A stretch of 21,761 nucleotides of DNA from Chara braunii (lineage: Eukaryota; Streptophyta; Charophyceae; Charales; Characeae). The notes beneath the pieces were generated by a model. The model saw only the letters and a program-made list of their open reading frames with translations. It made no database searches and was not told the origin of the DNA. The stretch is taken from positions 42,024-63,784 of the forward strand of contig BFEA01001299.1 in assembly GCA_003427395.1 (NCBI GenBank). The letters run 5' to 3'. Made by a program: the position numbers and the translations under genes. Every line of letters begins with the position of its first letter. The stretch's first letter is position 1. Of the stretch, positions 8,101-17,415 are shown one piece after another.

Positions 8101-8505
8101 TTGCTGAACTCTCTTAATTCTATAGCAGGGAGAACTGTAATTCCCTATAAAATCGTGAGATGTGAAGCCATAAAGGGATCAGGGCAAGAACAAGACAGTT
8201 TGTATGTTCTTACATGCTATTTTATTGATCTTGATGAATATGATATTGGGATTTATGTGCCGAAGCAAAGATTTGATTAAAGCCGAAAAGGTGCGTGTTG
8301 GCAACGAGCTTCGGATCTTGCACATGATGAGAAAAGAAGATTAGAGCGGGAGGGGAGGAACTTCTCCTTTAGTACCTATGTCAGACCTTTTGTTGGGATA
8401 CCATCTCCACCTGTTGAGGGACTCACGTTCTCAAGAGATAATTGATATGCTATGATAAAGATTGCATGAAACGTGAAGAGAGCCAAAAAAAAATACTCTC
8501 AATAG
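8101..8505 (+). pseudogene. Leader domain D, three internal stops
   Basis: The frame (same as C) reads LLNSLNSIAGRTVIPYKIV, then LYVLTCYFIDLDEYDIGIYV, a TAA, a helix LAHDEKRRLEREG, a proline stretch GIPSPP, then FSRDN-TGA-YAMIKIA-TGA-NVKRAKK. The stop after FSRDN sits where C, E and B have Trp, so a TGG to TGA change is likely. The domain ends at a TAG at 8503. Close similarity to C shows tandem duplication. Function unknown. Confidence 0.55.
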
Positions 8506-9014
8506 CTAGGATAACTACTGTGAAGGGCAAACTTTATGAAGTGATAGGGCAAGATAATCCCTTTGTAATCTTGAGACATTAGATTTGTGGGGAATGACAT
8601 ATAGTATTTCATATCCCGGTAGTCAAGTTTCTGAACTCTAACAGTCTGGATGTGAGGGTTTATTCCTCCAACAGCCTGGAGAAGGAAGTTGATTACTTAG
8701 AATATTTAAAGGGAGCGTACGTCAGTCTTGAGCGGACAAAAGAATGGTTGGAGAGATTGAAAAGGAAAGTAACATGGGGAGTGAGAGTAAGAGAATTTGA
8801 AAGACTTCCTGAATTCTCACTTGCTAAAGGATTTGAAGACAGAAGAGATTGGATGCCTCTGTTGGAAGCCATTGCCGACATTGGTAGAGCAAGAGAAAAA
8901 TACACCACTGTGATGATAAAATCTCTACTCCTGAGTACCTTTGAGCACAAATTCGAGATCCCTGATTATGTCAAACCTGAGATCTACCTTTCAGATGTTG
9001 CTTATGATGATTAG
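8502..9014 (+). pseudogene. Leader domain E, stops in its first part
   Basis: The frame has a TAG at 8580 and a TGA at 8595, then stays open from 8598 to 9014, with an ATG at 8652. It keeps the family order: strand IVFHIPVVKFL, LDVRVYSS, helix YLKGAYVSLERTKEWLERL, a proline-containing loop (ERLPEF), and RRDWMPLLEAIADIGRAREKY. The Trp and the helix after it line up with the ends of B, C and D. About 30 further residues (TTVMIKSLLLS...) are found only here. Function unknown. The open 3' part may have been the last to lose constraint. Confidence 0.5.
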
Positions 9015-9016
9015 CA

Positions 9017-9307
9017 ATGCCTAGTTTGACTGAACAGCTGACACTAGGAGTTGTGTTGGAAGGTAGAGTAGTGAAGATAGAAGGGACTCTTCGGATTTCT
9101 GAAAGAAATCTTTCTACCATGGATGAGCTTGAGTTTTTGCAGCCTTTCTTGGATCGCATGAGAGATTCTACCTTGAGAATTACCACTGACAAGACTGAGA
9201 TAAGCTATCTGTTAAAGGTGGTGAAAGTAGGAGCTACTGAGAGAGTATCATATCACACTTTTCAGGAACGGGTCTCTCTTGCAAGAAGGATCAACAGCGG
9301 GATGTAA
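9017..9307 (+). CDS. Leader domain F, unknown function (96 aa)
   Basis: This small open frame starts two bases after domain E ends. It reads strand LGVVLEGRVVKIEGTLRI, helix MDELEFLQPFLDRMRD, strand ISYLLKVVKV and the end QERVSLARRI. It aligns without gaps over 50 residues with G (9352-9576), with about 14 identities counted by eye, and shares the VSLARRI/VSLARKV end. The strand-strand-helix-strand-helix order is the same as in A-E, so F and G may be a second branch of that family. Not recognised as any known family. Confidence 0.5.
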   Translation: MPSLTEQLTLGVVLEGRVVKIEGTLRISERNLSTMDELEFLQPFLDRMRDSTLRITTDKTEISYLLKVVKVGATERVSYHTFQERVSLARRINSGM

Positions 9308-9351
9308 ATGATGCAATTTTATTATGAGATTATAGACCTGACTCGATATTT

Positions 9352-9576
9352 ATGATCCGGGGTACTATAAAGGGGTATGACAGAAGACTGGGTAGGGATG
9401 ATGAGAAAAAATTGATTGAAGATTACATTGGAAGACTGAGAAGGATTGCACTGCCCTTGATCACTAGCCAATCAATTATTGCTTATACCCTATATGTACA
9501 AAACTCTCAGGGGGTAGAGCAGACAAGAGAAGAGAGGAACGAACCTGTATCTCTTGCGAGAAAAGTGAGAGATTGA
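9352..9576 (+). CDS. Leader domain G, unknown function (74 aa)
   Basis: A paralogue of F sits 45 bp downstream in another frame and ends 61 bp before Gag. It shares GT at the start, a charged helix (DEKKLIEDYIGRLRR), a strand SIIAYTLYV and the closing PVSLARKV. It is shorter than F at the N-terminus, and the upstream in-frame stop lies only about 10 codons before its ATG. Function unknown. Confidence 0.5.
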   Translation: MIRGTIKGYDRRLGRDDEKKLIEDYIGRLRRIALPLITSQSIIAYTLYVQNSQGVEQTREERNEPVSLARKVRD

Positions 9577-9637
9577 AGGGCAGAAAATAAAGAGGACAAG
9601 AGTCACAGAAAGAGAAAGGAATACTTGGGAAAAGTCT

Positions 9638-10240
9638 ATGGTCAAGATGGCAGGGCGAGCAAGACCAAGTATATCTGCAGGGACCAATGAAGAGGCATTG
9701 GTTGGGGTTATACAGGAACTGGTCGAGAGAGTTGATACTATAAAAGGAGGGTCGGACATTGCAAGAGCAAAGAGGCGAAATGAGAGAATTCCCTGCTTCA
9801 GAGGACCTCAGGTGTATGAATTATTTGGACTCAGTTGTGGCTGGACCGATAAGCAACGACTTAAGCACCTCCTATCTTATTGTGATACTGACTCAAGATT
9901 GGCAGTTCAGGAACTAATGGAAGGTGCTACTACTTGGGAAGAAATCAAGGAGAGACTGAAAAAGGAATTTGAGAAAGATTCAGTTTCAACCACGACTAAG
10001 GATTTACTTAACATCAGGAGAGCTAAATATGACACTTTCAATGTTTTTCTTCAGACCTTCATCCGAACAGCAAGAAGAATTCCATATTTGGACGAAGCTC
10101 AGAGATGCCATATATTTTTGACAAATTTTACTGACACTGAAAGGCAAACAGTTCTTAACCAAGCTCAACAATATTCTCTCAGATGGGATGAGATGGTTGC
10201 AATCATAAGGACTCTACCTACTGTCTCCAATAAGAAATAG
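9638..10240 (+). CDS. gag: Gag capsid-like protein
   Basis: This ORF encodes a 200-aa capsid-type Gag, the structural protein that packages the element's RNA. The central part (about residues 50-170) has the Retrotrans_gag pattern: a conserved FRGPQVYELF, a helix with KQRLKHLLSYCD, ATTWEEIKERLKKEFEKD, then a second helical half with YDTFNVFLQTF and WDEMVAII. An alternative start at 9647 (GTCAAGATGGCA, A at -3 and G at +4) has the better Kozak context. The zinc knuckle normally at the Gag C-terminus is instead in the next ORF, one frame over. Gag ends at TAG 10238-10240, in the 14-base context AAATAGTCACTGGG that recurs at the ORF2 stop. No internal stops. Confidence 0.85.
   Translation: MVKMAGRARPSISAGTNEEALVGVIQELVERVDTIKGGSDIARAKRRNERIPCFRGPQVYELFGLSCGWTDKQRLKHLLSYCDTDSRLAVQELMEGATTWEEIKERLKKEFEKDSVSTTTKDLLNIRRAKYDTFNVFLQTFIRTARRIPYLDEAQRCHIFLTNFTDTERQTVLNQAQQYSLRWDEMVAIIRTLPTVSNKK
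10209..10240 (+). other. Gag/ORF2 reading-frame overlap
   Basis: The ORF2 frame is open back to 10209, overlapping the last 32 bases of gag. Joining the two needs a +1 (or -2) shift. Alternatives are reinitiation at the ATG at 10263, 22 bases after the gag stop, or an old indel that split one ORF. No classical +1 slippery site was recognised. Confidence 0.5.
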
Positions 10241-10262
10241 TCACTGGGAGACTGAGAATGGA

Positions 10263-12047
10263 ATGAATAGAGGAGGCAATCTAACTGCCGAGAATATTCT
10301 TCAAAAGGTGATGGCTAACTTTATGCCTGCAAGGCCTGCAACGCATGCTGTGGATGACAAGGGAAAGAAAAAGGTTGAAAGTGAGGAAGATGATGACGAT
10401 GATGATGACAACGAAAATCATGGTAAGAAGGGGGATTCGTCCAGAACCAAAAGGAATGGGAAGAATGGTGATGGAGGAAACAGAGAGAGAAGAAAATATG
10501 ATGAGCGTCCTAAGACGAGTTTTACTTGCTACTATTGTGGCGAGAGTGGACATACTACCACCTATTGCAAACCTCTTGAGGAGGATGTAAGGAGTGGGGT
10601 GGCAAAGAAAGATGCAATGGGCCATGTCTGTGATAGCTCATGGAATAAGTTGGATCCCAGACATCCAGGAGGTATGAGACTTCTTGCTCTTAAACATGAT
10701 GAAAAGATGAAGATTAAGAAGAAGAGAAAGACCAATGTGAATGTTCATTTCCTCACTAGAGACTTGCCTAATGAACTGGTACAAAGAGCAAATGACCTTT
10801 ATGTCACGATTGGGTTGTCTCTGCAGTCCTTAACATTGACAGAGTGTGAGCCTAGTGAGACATCAACAAGTGAGTCTCCATTGGGAGAGAACCCTACTTT
10901 TCAGAATCCCTATGGATTAGTAGAGTCCTCTTCCAATAAAATGACTCATTTACTGACTAACATAATGTCATTTCATGGTGATCTACCCCCAGAACTTATC
11001 ATAGAGCCTAGTGTCAGGGTTGGTGAAGTAAGGAACCACCAAACCCGTATGACACCTCAAATGATAGAAGAAAAGAAAAGAAGGAAGGTTGAGGAATCAC
11101 TTATCGACATCCTTGATGATCCTGAACCGGAACGTTCACAGGAAAATAATGAACAGGGGAGAAAAAGAAAATTTGTTCTCAAGAGTGATTTGGATGAAGG
11201 GACTGTGATTTCTAATGTAATTGCTAAGATGCTGGAAGAAACGGAAGTGATATTGTCTTTGAAGGAAGCAATGACGCTAGCACCCAAAATGAGAGAAGAA
11301 TTGAAAAGGTTGATTGAGAAGAAAAAAATGAAAGTTAATTATTTGGGGTCAGTCTTTCCTAATCAAGTGAACAGATCACTACCTTCTTGCAAGATGAGAT
11401 TTGCAACCATGGGTTGTGGGCATCTTACAATTTGCATTAATCAAGTGAAGATTTTAGCCCTAGTAGATTCTGGGGCAGAGTTGATACTTTTTTCACGAAA
11501 TAATTTATCAATTGACAGACCTGCACAAAATATACTGTGTAATATTGTAGGAGAGCTGTTCGTGGCAGGATTCATTGATAATTTGCCTATCAAGGTTGGG
11601 ACAATGACTGTGGAGTTACTGGGTTTTGTAGTACCTGATCTGGACCATGACTGTATCTTGGGAACTTCATTCTTGCATAGGATGGAGGCGGTCCAATTTT
11701 TCAGTCATGAAGGGTCATCCTGGATCAGTCTACAGGATCCAGAGACTGCTCAAGAACAGACCTTTATGATCGGTACGAAAAATTATTTCAAGCATCAACT
11801 ATCTGCTAATTCGATCAGGAGAGAGGAATCTGCTGAAAGGGTTAGAAGACTGAAGGAGGAAGGAAAACGAGAAGCAAAAGAAAAGATTTCAGTGGGAATC
11901 AATCAAGTTTCGAAAATGATGAAGGCCCTTGGTAAACTCGAGGATAAGGACGGGCAAATTGAAGCCTTCAAGAAAGTTGAGGGAACTGCTAAGAGAGGGA
12001 AGATGGAATTGAGATTTGCATCGACTCACCCTTTTTTAGGAAAATAG
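10263..12047 (+). CDS. Zinc-knuckle and aspartic protease ORF (Gag-Pr)
   Basis: 594 aa, unbroken. In order: an acidic run (EEDDDDDDDN, residues 41-50), a basic patch (residues 54-84), a CCHC zinc knuckle (C89-x2-C92-x4-H97-x4-C102) that would bind genomic RNA, a long charged linker, and a retropepsin-type protease with catalytic D402-S403-G404 in LVDSGAEL and a later CILGTSF motif. The protease would cleave the Gag and Pol polyproteins as a dimer. After it comes a Lys/Glu-rich tail, part of which is duplicated at 6565-6689. The CYYCGESGH knuckle style fits fungal Ty3 elements. The frame differs from gag by +1. The end carries a UUUUUUA heptamer nine codon-bases before the TAG, for -1 entry into Pol. 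The start codon is uncertain. Confidence 0.85.
   Translation: MNRGGNLTAENILQKVMANFMPARPATHAVDDKGKKKVESEEDDDDDDDNENHGKKGDSSRTKRNGKNGDGGNRERRKYDERPKTSFTCYYCGESGHTTTYCKPLEEDVRSGVAKKDAMGHVCDSSWNKLDPRHPGGMRLLALKHDEKMKIKKKRKTNVNVHFLTRDLPNELVQRANDLYVTIGLSLQSLTLTECEPSETSTSESPLGENPTFQNPYGLVESSSNKMTHLLTNIMSFHGDLPPELIIEPSVRVGEVRNHQTRMTPQMIEEKKRRKVEESLIDILDDPEPERSQENNEQGRKRKFVLKSDLDEGTVISNVIAKMLEETEVILSLKEAMTLAPKMREELKRLIEKKKMKVNYLGSVFPNQVNRSLPSCKMRFATMGCGHLTICINQVKILALVDSGAELILFSRNNLSIDRPAQNILCNIVGELFVAGFIDNLPIKVGTMTVELLGFVVPDLDHDCILGTSFLHRMEAVQFFSHEGSSWISLQDPETAQEQTFMIGTKNYFKHQLSANSIRREESAERVRRLKEEGKREAKEKISVGINQVSKMMKALGKLEDKDGQIEAFKKVEGTAKRGKMELRFASTHPFLGK
12032..12038 (+). promoter_or_regulatory. 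-1 ribosomal frameshift site T TTT TTA
   Basis: In the ORF2 frame the codons read CCT TTT TTA GGA AAA TAG, giving a canonical X XXY YYZ heptamer. A -1 slip moves reading into the Pol frame, which is open there from about 11993. Ten bases downstream, CACTGGG (12049-12055) can pair with CCCGGTG (12094-12100, one G-U pair) to form a stimulating stem. Confidence 0.7.
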
Positions 12048-14083
12048 TCACTGGGTCGAAAAAAAAATATAAACCCAAGGGGGTAAAGAAAAACCCGGTG
12101 GCAGTCTTAATAGAGAAAAATTATGATGAAGCATTGGAAAATGAGAGACAAATTATAAGAGCATTGAGGGAATCAGCAAAACTGGAGAATAGGGTCACCA
12201 GAGAAAGATTTGACACAATGAAGATAGACTCGTATCAGTTTATCCTGCCTAAAGAGAAATAATATATCTTCAGGATGTGTCAGGAGTTCTCTGGTGCGTT
12301 CTCCTTTAATGATGAAGAGAGAGGGCGATTGGACGTGGACATGATCAAGATGACCAAGATTTGGACAGTTGATCATGTTCTATTGAATGATAGACCAACC
12401 AAGTATGCCTTGAAGGAAGAGGCAGAGGTTGTAAAGTACCTTGACAAAAAGATTGCATCTAATGTTGCTGAACCTGCTGATGGACCGTATTCTAACCACT
12501 GGTTTTGTTTCTGAAAACCAGGGGGCGGAATAAGATGGATACAGAACCTTTAGAAGCTCAATTTTGTGACGGTACGAGATGCAGGTAGTCTTTCTAATGC
12601 TGATCTCCTCGCTGAATCATTTGTTGGTCGATGTATTTATTCCCTAGTTGACCTGTATTCTGACTATGATCAGTTCCCTATTGATCCCACTAGCCGGCCA
12701 ATGACTGTCATGCACACGCCAAGGGGGCTTGTTCAGATGTGCGTGATACCTCAGGGCTGGACTAACGGAGTGGCAGTGGTTCAGAGGGATATGATCAAAG
12801 TCATGCAGGATATTTCTCCTGAAATAACTAGTCTCTACATTGATGATAATCCTGTAAAAAGATCCTTGGTAAGAGATGAAACTTTGGTCACAGGGGAAGT
12901 CAGAAAGTTTGTCTGGGAATATGCTGAGGGGGTAAAGATGGTCCTAGAAAGACTTCAGAAGTATAATCTGACTGCCAATGGACCAAAGTCCCTTCTTTTT
13001 CAACCAGAAGTAATAATCTTGGGTTGCAGATGCTTCTCCAAGGCTAGGAGTCCAGATCCCAAGAAGATTGACAAGATCTTGAACTGGCCTCTGCCTCTCA
13101 AGAGAGTGACAGACGCCAGGAGCTTCTTGGGAGTCTGTGGATTTTGGAGGATTTTTATTCCTCATTTTGCTGCCCTTGCAAAACCTCTGAGAGAAACGGT
13201 AAGACAATGGGCTAACTTAGCATGGAATGATAAAAGACAGGCTGCAACGGAAATGCTGCAAAAAAAACTAAGAAATGGTGGAGTAGTACTGAGAGTACCC
13301 TATTATGGTGATGAGGAGACAAGACCTTTCATCATTGAGGCTGATGGAGGAGTAGTGACTCTGGGTGGGGTGCTTATTCAAAAAGATGAAAATCGGAAAG
13401 AAAGACCCTTAAGATTTGAAAGCAGAACCCTCAATTCTACTGAAAGAGGCTACACCCAATTCAGGAAAGAGCTACTGCCAATCATCTATAGCCTCAGGTG
13501 CTTCAGGCACTACGTCTTGGGAAAGAGATTCATCCTGAGGACTGATGCATCTGTTGTGATTGGTGTCATTAAAAAGCACCAACAGGTAGATCCAACGGTC
13601 AGCAGATGGATCGCCTTCATCTGGACATATGATTTTAAGCTGAAAAAGATCCCCACTGAGAAGAACAGAGCGGATGACTTAAGTCGGATTGAGTGGCGAG
13701 AAGAAGAAGAAGATGTGAATGGAACAATTGAAGAATTTGCCTATGTTGATAATTTTCTTAATGAAAAAGATGATGAGGATTATGAGGCACCATGCTCCTA
13801 CAAGTGGAGTCTGTGGCCTGAAGAGAGATACAATTGGGGAGAAATCCCAAGTGCATATATTTATGAATCGATTCTTGGGAAAGAGGAAGAAGATGAACCG
13901 AACGATTGGTATGCCAGAGTTAATGCAGCGACAGTGACTGCTCATGAGATTGGGGAAAGTTCAGGTTCAAAGGAAGAAGAGGAGAGTGAAAAGAAGGAAG
14001 AAGATGTATTTTTCTTCTTTGAAGAATATGATGAAAATTATCAAGAGATTGACAGAAAAATGAAAAGGGAACAGCTAAAATAA
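12039..14083 (+). pseudogene. pol: Pol: reverse transcriptase and RNase H
   Basis: This is one continuous frame, -1 to the protease ORF, with stops at TAA 12260, TGA 12512, TAG 12551 and TAA 14081 but no frame change. RT copies the element RNA into DNA. Its motif A reads SLVDLYSDYD, the PQGWTN segment follows, and the catalytic YIDD box is intact at 12836-12847. Thumb-region LGVCGFWRIFIPHF is typical of Ty3. RNase H retains its acidic residues in IIEADGG, FRKELLPIIYSL, LRTDASVV and NRADDLSRI. An acidic Glu/Asp-rich linker (about 13690-14080) leads to integrase. Two of the stops (12512 and 12551) fall in the RT N-terminal fingers, so no full RT can be made without suppression. The sequence is most like basidiomycete-type Ty3 polymerases. 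Confidence 0.9.
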
Positions 14084-15325
14084 TATTATTGTAAAGATTC
14101 AAGGAAGAAATTCAGATTAAAGAGAGGACATCTCTTTGTGGATGGTAAGGGAGGCCTACCTCCACTAAGAGTGGTCTGTGGTAAAGAGAGGCAGTTAGAG
14201 ATAATCGCTGCTCTACATGAGGGGGTTGCCGGTGGCCACAAGGCTGTTGAGGCTACCTACTCCAAGACTATCAAACTCTACTTCTGGCCTGGCATGAGAG
14301 CCATGATTTTCAGATACTGTAAATCATGTGTCTTATGTCAGAAGAGGTCTGCCACAAGGATGATTGAACCCCTGTTCCCTACGATCAAGGTAGAGCCAGG
14401 CAGTAGAGTTCATCTGGATCTCATCACTATGCCTCCAGGTAAGAGCGGGATGAGATATATACTAAACATGAAAGATAATTTCTCTGGATACGTTGAGGCA
14501 AAAACTCTGAAAAGGAACACAGCCGAGCAGGTGGCTGATTGGATAGAGGAAGTCTATCTCAAGTATCCTTTTATCAGAGAATTTGTCTCAAACAGGGGAT
14601 CAGAATTTCGAAATGAGGTTGTCAGAAGAATTACACTCAGATTGGGTGTCAGAATTCGGTATGTGACTACTTACCATCCTCAAGCGAATGCACCTGTTTA
14701 AAGAGGCCACAGAACTCTGAAAGATTCATTAGCCAAGTGGTGTGAAGGGAAACTCGGCAATTGGTCAAAGGTGTTAAGAGTTGTTGTATATGTTGATAAT
14801 ATTACTGTCAAGAGAACCACTGGGTATGCACCTTTTACTCTGTGGTACGACCGATATGCTACGTTACCAATTGAGAGTATTGTCAAAACATGGTCAAGTC
14901 AAGAAAGCGATATAAATTATTTTATTTCAGAACTCCTTCAGATCAGAATGAGGCAGATATCTAAAGTCAATCAGGCAGTGATGGATGCAGCAAAGAGAAT
15001 GACATCCAGCAGACTATCGGATCAAGAAAGATAGAACAAGAAAAGGTATATAAGAAAAGAGAAATTGAAGATTGAGGATGTTGTTCTCCTGTTTGACAGT
15101 TCTCGTGAGACACAATGGACTAAGAGATTAGAGCTTAGATGGCTTGGTCCTTACAGAATCACAGGAGAGGCAGAAGGCAAGGTTTATGAGATCTCATAAA
15201 CGGACGGATTCATAGTTCACGACATGGTGTCAGGGTCAAGACTTCGTAAGTTCATCTTCAGAGACCCTGACTTTATCCCTACAGTGACTCCAAAAAGAGG
15301 AAAGAGAAGTCAACCATCCAAGTAA
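14084..15325 (+). pseudogene. pol: Pol: integrase with GPY/F module, catalytically broken
   Basis: The frame continues from RT/RNase H. Integrase would insert the DNA copy into the genome. The HHCC zinc domain is visible (LHEGVAGGH ... CKSCVLCQKR, about 14214-14345). The core has the first Asp in VHLDLITM, but the second catalytic Asp is Asn in VSNRGSEF. The Glu expected 35 residues further on is a TAA stop at 14699. The frame then continues with a helix DSLAKWC, TGYAPFTLWY, a TAG at 15032, the GPY/F motif RWLGPYRI, a TAA at 15197, and a basic tail ending at TAA 15323. With two of three DD(35)E residues lost and three stops, it is inactive. There are no indels relative to the frame. Confidence 0.9.
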
Positions 15326-15590
15326 GAGAACATTCATAGAGGACTGAGGAAGAGTATAGTAAGACACTGGAACAGTGAGGCTCAGTTATCAGCAGACAAT
15401 GATCATTCTTGCATAGTCAATTGAGCATTTCAGTTTCAGTACTTCAGCTTCAGCATCTCAGTTTCAATATTCCAATTTTCAGCAAGTCATTTCATTATCT
15501 ATATCAGCAAGCAACTAAGTTAATGAGACTATATCTTTGATGCAACGCTGCAGTCGTTCCATGAGTGTCAAATCCTGAGAGTGGGGAGTA
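15326..15590 (+). other. Non-coding region after pol, CAG-rich stutter and polypurine tract candidate
   Basis: No gene is seen. 15390-15500 is an imperfect CAGTTTCAG/CTTCAGCAT stutter. GAGAGTGGGGAG near 15577-15590 is a polypurine-tract candidate at a usual distance after pol, but the following bases (TAACTATGAG) do not start TG, so it is not a clean 3' LTR start. Confidence 0.4.
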
Positions 15591-15929
15591 ACTATGAGTA
15601 CAGCTCTGGGAGCATAGACACAGTGTCAAGATCTGAGAAACTCATGGCTGTGACACATCAAATGATATAAGCATTACTATTCTTATCATAAAGAGAAAGC
15701 TTGATGGGCATAAAGAAGTCCAGTCTTGTCTGAATGAAAGTTATCTGCAAAAGGACTTTGTGCTTCTGACTAAGCTGTCCATTCAAGAGATTCAGATGAA
15801 GGCAGGCATAAAGAAGTTTAGCTTTACTTGACTAAGAGTGGTCAGTAGAGGGAATTCGTGCTTCTTGGCTAAGGGTGTGTCTTCACTCAGATGAGGGAAG
15901 GGACCTCTCTGAGATCAGAGTTTCAGTAT

Positions 15930-16770
15930 TTTCTTGAGACTGACGGGACGTCTCTTGAAAAAAGAAATCCCAGTTGAGGGAAGAGACCTCTGTGGGGCTA
16001 GCACTAAGTCTTTGCTTGAGGCTGAAGGGAGGTCTCTTGCGAACCCTTAGTGTTGGCTAGCATGTTAGTGTTCAGTGCCTCTTGAGACTGAAGGGAGGTC
16101 TCTTGGGAAATATTTGTTCTGTTATGGGGCGAGGGCAGTCTGCTTGTGGGTTATGATATGATTGCCTGACTGTATGTGCCGGGGGTTTTCTTTTCTAACC
16201 TAAGGACACATTGATTGCCGAGGCTAGCCAGAGCCTTACCACAGTAGGTTGCAATCTGGTGGGGTCAGCAGATCCCCGACGCGAGTGTCGAATACCGTAG
16301 TCAGTTGAGGCTAAGACTCCGGGAGTCTAGCCTATGAGGCTAAAAGGGGTCGGCTGAAACCCTACCGCAGTCAGAGGATGCAATCCAGTGGGGTTAACCA
16401 AAGTCTGGAACTGTGGTTAGACCGGGTCCCACGTTCAAAAATCTGGGCGGGGTAGCCAGCGCCCTTGGCCAAAAACTGGTAGGTGAGCCGGTCCCTGACC
16501 GCAGTGGTCAAATCCGGATTCGGGACAGTCGGACTGACGGGACGTCTACTGTCATAGGGTGACCAGACCCGCTATAGTCTGGGTGTCCTGGCAAGAGTGT
16601 CAAAGGGCTGCCATACTCGAGTAGTGGGTATGATTGGTCCTGACCTGGAGGCAGGTCAAAGGGGCTGTCAAGACAGATGGTCTGACTAATCCTGGCCTTA
16701 GGCGGGCCGAATGGGGTGTGTCAGACTGAAGGGACGTCTGGCATTCCTGGCCAGTGGTGGGCCGAAATCA
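15930..16770 (+). repeat. Degenerate array of short hairpin units
   Basis: Many 15-25 bp inverted repeats follow one another, each trailed by an A-rich linker. Examples are AGACTCCGGGAGTCT, AGCCTATGAGGCT, GACCGCAGTGGTC, GACCTGGAGGCAGGTC and GGCCAGTGGTGGGCC. A related motif GACTGAAGGGACGTCT / GACTGACGGGACGTCT occurs five times (near 15940, 16020, 16090, 16530 and 16725). No coding frame is visible. Function unknown: it could be a structured RNA, a packaging or dimerisation region, or a decayed tandem array. Confidence 0.6.
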
Positions 16771-16984
16771 AGGCAATCAATAAATCCTGGGTAAGAAGAG
16801 TTGTTATGTATTAATTATTATTTATTACTTATTATTTTATTTATGGGTTTTATTTTAGTCTGTTTATGCTTAACTTTTGGTTGTCAGAGGGTCTGCTTGC
16901 TGGGGCATGGTTGTTGTCTGTGGGACTGACTGGTTTTGCAGGTATGCAAATACTTATCTGTAGTTCCGAGACGAGAGAAAAGAA

Positions 16985-17136
16985 AAGGGTTTGGTATCCC
17001 CTCCCTTTTGTCTGAGAAGTTGAGGAGACGCCTCACTCAGGCCAGAGAAAGAAAACAAGGGTTTGGTATCTCCGTCAAGTGAGGAACTGAGAAGATGTTT
17101 TTCAGACCAGAGAATAGAAAAGAGGGTTTGGTATAC
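16985..17136 (+). repeat. Three-unit repeat with AAGGGTTTGGTAT core
   Basis: The core GGGTTTGGTAT occurs at 16987, 17059 and 17124 (spacings 72 and 65). Each is preceded by an AGAGAAAAGAAAA-like purine run, and CTGAGAAG-like text lies between. It is a degenerate tandem duplication with no gene in it. Confidence 0.7.
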
Positions 17137-17415
17137 CCTACTCCCAGCATAGCAGACAGAGTGAGTACCCTCGTTACTGGGGTCATCCTTGGCATAGATG
17201 TCTGATCAAGAGCTGAGGTAACCTCCATGTGAAAAGGTCAACAGTTGAGCAAGTCAAACAAACAGACAAAATCCTTCTTAAAATTTTATTTGGTGGCAGA
17301 CAAGCGGCCTGGTTCACGAGGAACCTGCGTCCCTGGCTTAAGGAAGCCAAACTCTCAGGCCTGGGACGCTATGGAGTGGACAGTGAACTGAAAATTTTAT
17401 AAGTCGCAATCAAAC
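17137..17415. other. Short intergenic stretch
   Basis: No gene is seen. TTTGGTGGCAGACAAGCGG at 17289-17307 looks superficially like a primer-binding site but has no LTR end before it. Confidence 0.4.

Noticed and set aside
12260-15199. Reassigned stop codons explaining the open Pol frame
   Set aside because: All three stop codons occur, at sites where different amino acids are expected (Gln, Trp, Glu), and gag and ORF2 use TAG as real ends. Decay fits better.
17289-17307. TTTGGTGGCAGACAAGCGG as a second PBS
   Set aside because: It is reminiscent of animal-element PBS text, but no LTR end precedes it and no gag follows on the + strand.
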